64,000 nucleotides of DNA, from positions 2,046,001 to 2,110,000 of the forward strand of contig JAHRBC010000002.1 of NCBI GenBank assembly GCA_022702545.1, in the 5' to 3' direction. Each line of letters opens with the position of its first letter. Within the stretch, counting starts at the first letter, position 1. Below the pieces are notes generated by a model. The model was not told where the DNA came from. It was given only the letters and a program-made list of their open reading frames with translations, and searched no databases. Made by a program: the position numbers and the translations under genes. This DNA is from Phycomyces nitens (lineage: Eukaryota; Mucoromycota; Mucoromycetes; Mucorales; Phycomycetaceae). Shown in pieces: positions 60,575 to 64,000 of this stretch.

Positions 60575-63500
60575 TTACTGGATAATAAAAAGATGGGCAT
60601 TCAGAATTAACGACCAATAGGAACCGAATTTTGATACATTAATTACATGAATGTTTCCATGCCCATTAACGACAAAGCCAAAGTCCATAACCTCTTTGCA
60701 TTTCAGAGTTGTATCCACAGGGATAATCTCACAAGGTCGGATATGCGGGTTTCCACAAGAATCAGTGCAAAAACCAGGAAGAGAAGAGCAAATATCATAG
60801 TCGGCTGTAACTAACAAGTACTTTTGCAAGCTAAAAGATCCATCTTGATTTCTCAAGACTTTACCAAGCAACAAGGTATTGCCATGCAAAAAGAGTCCAG
60901 TTAAGCCATCAACTACTTGGGACTTGTTGATATAGTAGCTGTCGGTTTGGTTCTTTCGAGCACCAAAGAAGTGCTTGTTGAAATCCACATTTTCAGTCTG
61001 CAATCTTTGGATCAGAGAACCACTTTCGCCACGGACTAGGCATTCTTTCTTGACACCATTTTCTTTCCAGGTCTTGGTATACACAAAGGATAGACCGTTG
61101 AACAGTTGCCGGCACATGAACTGCTTTCCAAAACGAGTGGCGACATCGCGAGAAGTGTACTGTCGGTTCGTCTGGAAAAGATGTTCACGGATGAACTTGT
61201 TGAACTGTTCAGAACTCTCGGTCTCGTACTGAAGGGGGCATCCGAATCTTTGTATATCGTCGACCAAATGGTGGAGCATGTGTATCTTGGGGCGCAAAGA
61301 GAACATGGGGGGCTTTCCAGAACTTCCAATCAAGTGTTGATCTAACATAAAAAGAGATCTCGTGAAATTTGATAATGCAACTTGTAAAGAATGGATATAC
61401 ACATCAGAGCCACATTCAATACCACGAAGGTATATCAAAGAGGTCAACTGTCCCAAGTAGGTAAAGCATTGCATAAAGACATCAAAACGTTCAACTTGTT
61501 CAGAGAATACAGTACCAAGAACCGTAGGTAAAACCTGTATGAGCTGCTTATAATCTCGGCCAATGAATGAACCACTGTGGCGAAGATTATTCCTGAAAGT
61601 TCTTGAGTACGCAGAGCTGTTTCTGCTAGACATAATCGCTCTACCAAGACGATCTCTTTCTGAAGGTTTAAGAACTTCCTTCAACAGATAGTCTACCAGA
61701 TATTTAATGCAACCAAGTGGGACAGTATGGAGCACCTCTACTGGACAATCTTGGGCTGGGTCAAATGCACCTAAACGAAGAAACTTTTCACTACCATTGA
61801 CAATAAAGCTATATGTATCAGACATAACCTTGTACTTTTGAATATCGGTTCCTTTCAATTGAACAGCATCACGGAAATGTGCCAAGTGCTTCTTGGGATA
61901 CTCATGAGATATGTACGTATCAGATGAGTTTGGCATTGATCGGACAAGACCAGAAAGCGTAGAATGTTTTGGGCAGAAACATTTACGGCATGGATATCTG
62001 GAGTTGGTACCCTTGTGCATAGCCAACTGCGAGTGTCTAGGATTGTCCGCCATCAAAAAGAGAAGAGGGGCGACAAGAAGAACGTATTCATTATGATCAT
62101 ATGAATATACTTCGATACCACGTTCCAACTGAGCAAGATTATCAACAATTGGGCCTAGCATATCGACAGCTCGCAGATTTTTATCCGATGTGCAGACAAA
62201 CAAAGTATTCTCTCGACGACTTCTTTTTTCCAAAGACATGGCGCCAAGGTACATTAAGTAGCTGTCAAAAACATTGTATTGCTTTGACTTGTTTCCAGAA
62301 GTATCGTCAGACCAGAGGATGATAGGAGCAACCACAACCTTCATATATCGTGCACCATTATGAGAAGAGCTGGGATAGGCACGTTTGAATCCATTAGAGG
62401 GACAAGCTCCAGACCAAAGACAAGCGATATGGGGATCAAGGCCATCGTGAACCAGAGACAACCTTCCGTTACTGTCATAGACTACTGTACAGCCATTTCC
62501 TCCGAACGACTGATCCTTTGGAATCGGGTAAACAAGTTCATTCAATGGTACCAAGTACCTCTCCGGAAGGATCGCAAAGTTGGTAGTCAATCCAGTCATT
62601 ATGCCAAGTTCGATATTGTCGAGAGAGCTGCTTAGGAAACGGAACGATTCAACAAAAGCCATCTTTGAATTGTCTCCAGAAACAGTTTGGCCTTCTTTGG
62701 TGAGGAACTTGCTCAATAGCCAGCAGTAGCCATGTCTGTCTTTTGCAATATCACCAATCCAATAGTCCTGGCCGTTAACTGTCATCATGGGTGTTTGAAG
62801 ACTTTCATGATGTTTCCATTTATCACCCTGATTCAAGTTCATGATCTGGCCAGTCGTGAAATCAGGGAGGGTAGATATTTGGTCAATCATACCCGGTGTG
62901 GCAGCAATGTTCTTCAAGTACTCAGAGGGCTTGTTCATGAAGAATGCATGCTCTTCTCCATCCTTGTTCGTTCCTTTGCATTCGACAGGACTGAGAACTG
63001 GGACCTTTGACTTGATGCGACTTTGGAAATTGAGGATTCTGTCAGGGGCTGGTAAGACTAATGTCTCCGTAGATTCCTCTTGCAACTTCAAGGTGAGCTT
63101 CAGCAGATAATGGATCTTCTTCACCATGCGTTCCGAGCAAAGATCTTCGTCACCATAAAAGAATGCGTGGAGCAATCCTTCAACGCTGGACTTGAATGGA
63201 TTTGTCATATCCACAATGTGATCCACTTGTTCCGTTCGGCTCGTTGCATAATTCAATCGACCAATATCCTCTTCAGTAGTGTCTGAAATGGCATCATACG
63301 ATTGATCCTCAAAGCTTCTTGACAAAGGCAGAATCGTATTGAGAAGGAGTGCTTCATCAATTTGGGGCAGTACAGAGTCTGTTTCATCGTTGTCATCTTC
63401 ATCCGAGTTATAGACATCGGCGTCTGAGATATCATCGTATTCATCATCATTCTGATCATTGTCTTGGCTATCTTCATCACCAGAATCATTTTTGTTGTCA

Positions 63501-63904
63501 ATATTAGGATCATAATGCTGAAAATCAAATTCACCAAGGTCAATAGACATAGAACGAGAGGGGTCTACTGATTCATCAAGATCAGATCCAGTCATCGAGA
63601 TGGGACTATTAAAGGTCCTAATATTAATACATAATACTTATGGTTTTATCAAATAAACTTACTTCTCCTGCTTCCAAGAAAACAACTTCTTGAAATACTC
63701 GGAGTCCACCTTTTCTGGATGCTTCAACCTCACATGCTGGCGAAATGAGTTAAAAACACGGACTTTTCCATCCTTGCACCATGGACACGTTTGCGATTGT
63801 CTGATCTTGTTAACCCTGAGATTAAGGACGCTTGAAGAACCAGTATTGTTTTTGTTGTTATTGTTATTGTTGTTTTTGTTGATGTTATTGTAATTGTTGT
63901 TCAT
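60575..63904 (-). CDS. large zinc-finger transposase (CACTA/Plavaka-like), apparently intact
   Basis: Exon 63904-63663, a 45-nt intron (GTAAGT...TTAG), then 63617-60575, in phase, about 1,094 residues. The N-terminus is Asn-rich, followed by a C2H2-type finger (CPWCKDGKVRVFNSFRQHVRLKH). An acidic region (~100-180) comes next. The RNase-H-fold body contains VLLVAPLLFLMADNPRHSQL, HKGTNSRYPCRKCFCPKH, CPVEVLHTVPLGCIKYLVDY, IHMLHHLVDDIQRFGCPLQY and ETESSEQFNKFIREH (likely the catalytic Glu). The ADNPRxSxxAxHxGxxxxxxCRKC pattern fits Plavaka/CACTA-type fungal transposases. A KDZ-type assignment is less likely because no DIxC motif is seen. No stop or frameshift was found, so the copy may be active. 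Its right end lies at or beyond the window edge. Confidence 0.75.
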
Positions 63905-64000
63905 AATTATAGTGTATGAAAGGACTTTAACAATTTGTTAGAAACAAAGGTGGGCTAATTTATAGAATTAAGGAACCTTTTGACGTAAGTTAATGCTAGT

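Noticed and set aside
60575..63904. KDZ (Kyakuja-Dileera-Zisupton) assignment for the large transposase
   Set aside because: The characteristic DIxC-type motif was not seen. The ADNPR..CRKC block fits Plavaka/CACTA types better, although a profile search would be decisive.

Overview
The window looks like nuclear DNA of an early-diverging fungus, most likely Mucoromycota (Mucorales-like). The sequence is AT-rich. Its genes are cut by many short introns of about 45-80 nt, with GTAAGT/GTAGGT-type donors. The housekeeping set is eukaryotic and opisthokont-like (nucleoporin, cullin, SmE, Las1, peroxisomal acyl-CoA oxidase, F-box protein, class II histone deacetylase). The repeat fraction holds a chromovirus, Tc1/mariner, Harbinger and CACTA-like elements and a TnpB/Fanzor-like relic. 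I cannot name the species from sequence alone. All gene models were spliced by eye from homology and reading phase.

Layout. 0.4-4.1 kb: two minus-strand loci of unrecognised fungal families, the second decayed. 4.1-8.3 kb: a microsatellite field running into a 12-exon plus-strand class II histone deacetylase with an AT-hook and a Tudor-like domain. 9.3-15 kb: a minus-strand Nup85 whose reading frame continues through an intron into a ~980-residue acidic disordered N-terminal region. 15.4-18 kb: a WW-domain glycine/proline-rich protein and a small Cys-rich type I membrane protein. 18.2-23.2 kb: cullin-1 and the eEF1A-chaperone homologue PBDC1. 24.1-25.9 kb: a tiny Lys/Glu-rich ORF, a dead TnpB/Fanzor-like gene and spliceosomal SmE. 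26.9-28.5 kb: a decayed gene-family member and a MITE-like repeat. 29.4-36.8 kb: a compact block of Las1, an Ett1/Nro1-like protein, a LACTB2-like metallo-beta-lactamase and acyl-CoA oxidase. 38.4-43.3 kb: an F-box protein and a PH-domain protein.

45.4-64 kb is a transposon graveyard. It holds two Tc1/mariner relics, a CACTA/Tnp2-like relic, a MITE-like element, a nearly complete Ty3/Gypsy chromovirus (53563-59254) with 5-bp target-site duplications, a second-family solo LTR nested inside one of its LTRs, a truncated Harbinger transposase, and an apparently intact ~1,094-residue zinc-finger transposase at the right edge. Premature stops in at least two unrelated elements look like CGA to TGA changes.

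Functional themes. Chromatin and nuclear functions (HDAC, Nup85), ubiquitination (CUL1 and an F-box protein), translation and ribosome assembly (PBDC1, Ett1-like, Las1) and RNA processing (SmE) sit as ordinary, independently transcribed genes. Divergent pairs such as Las1/Ett1-like probably share promoters.
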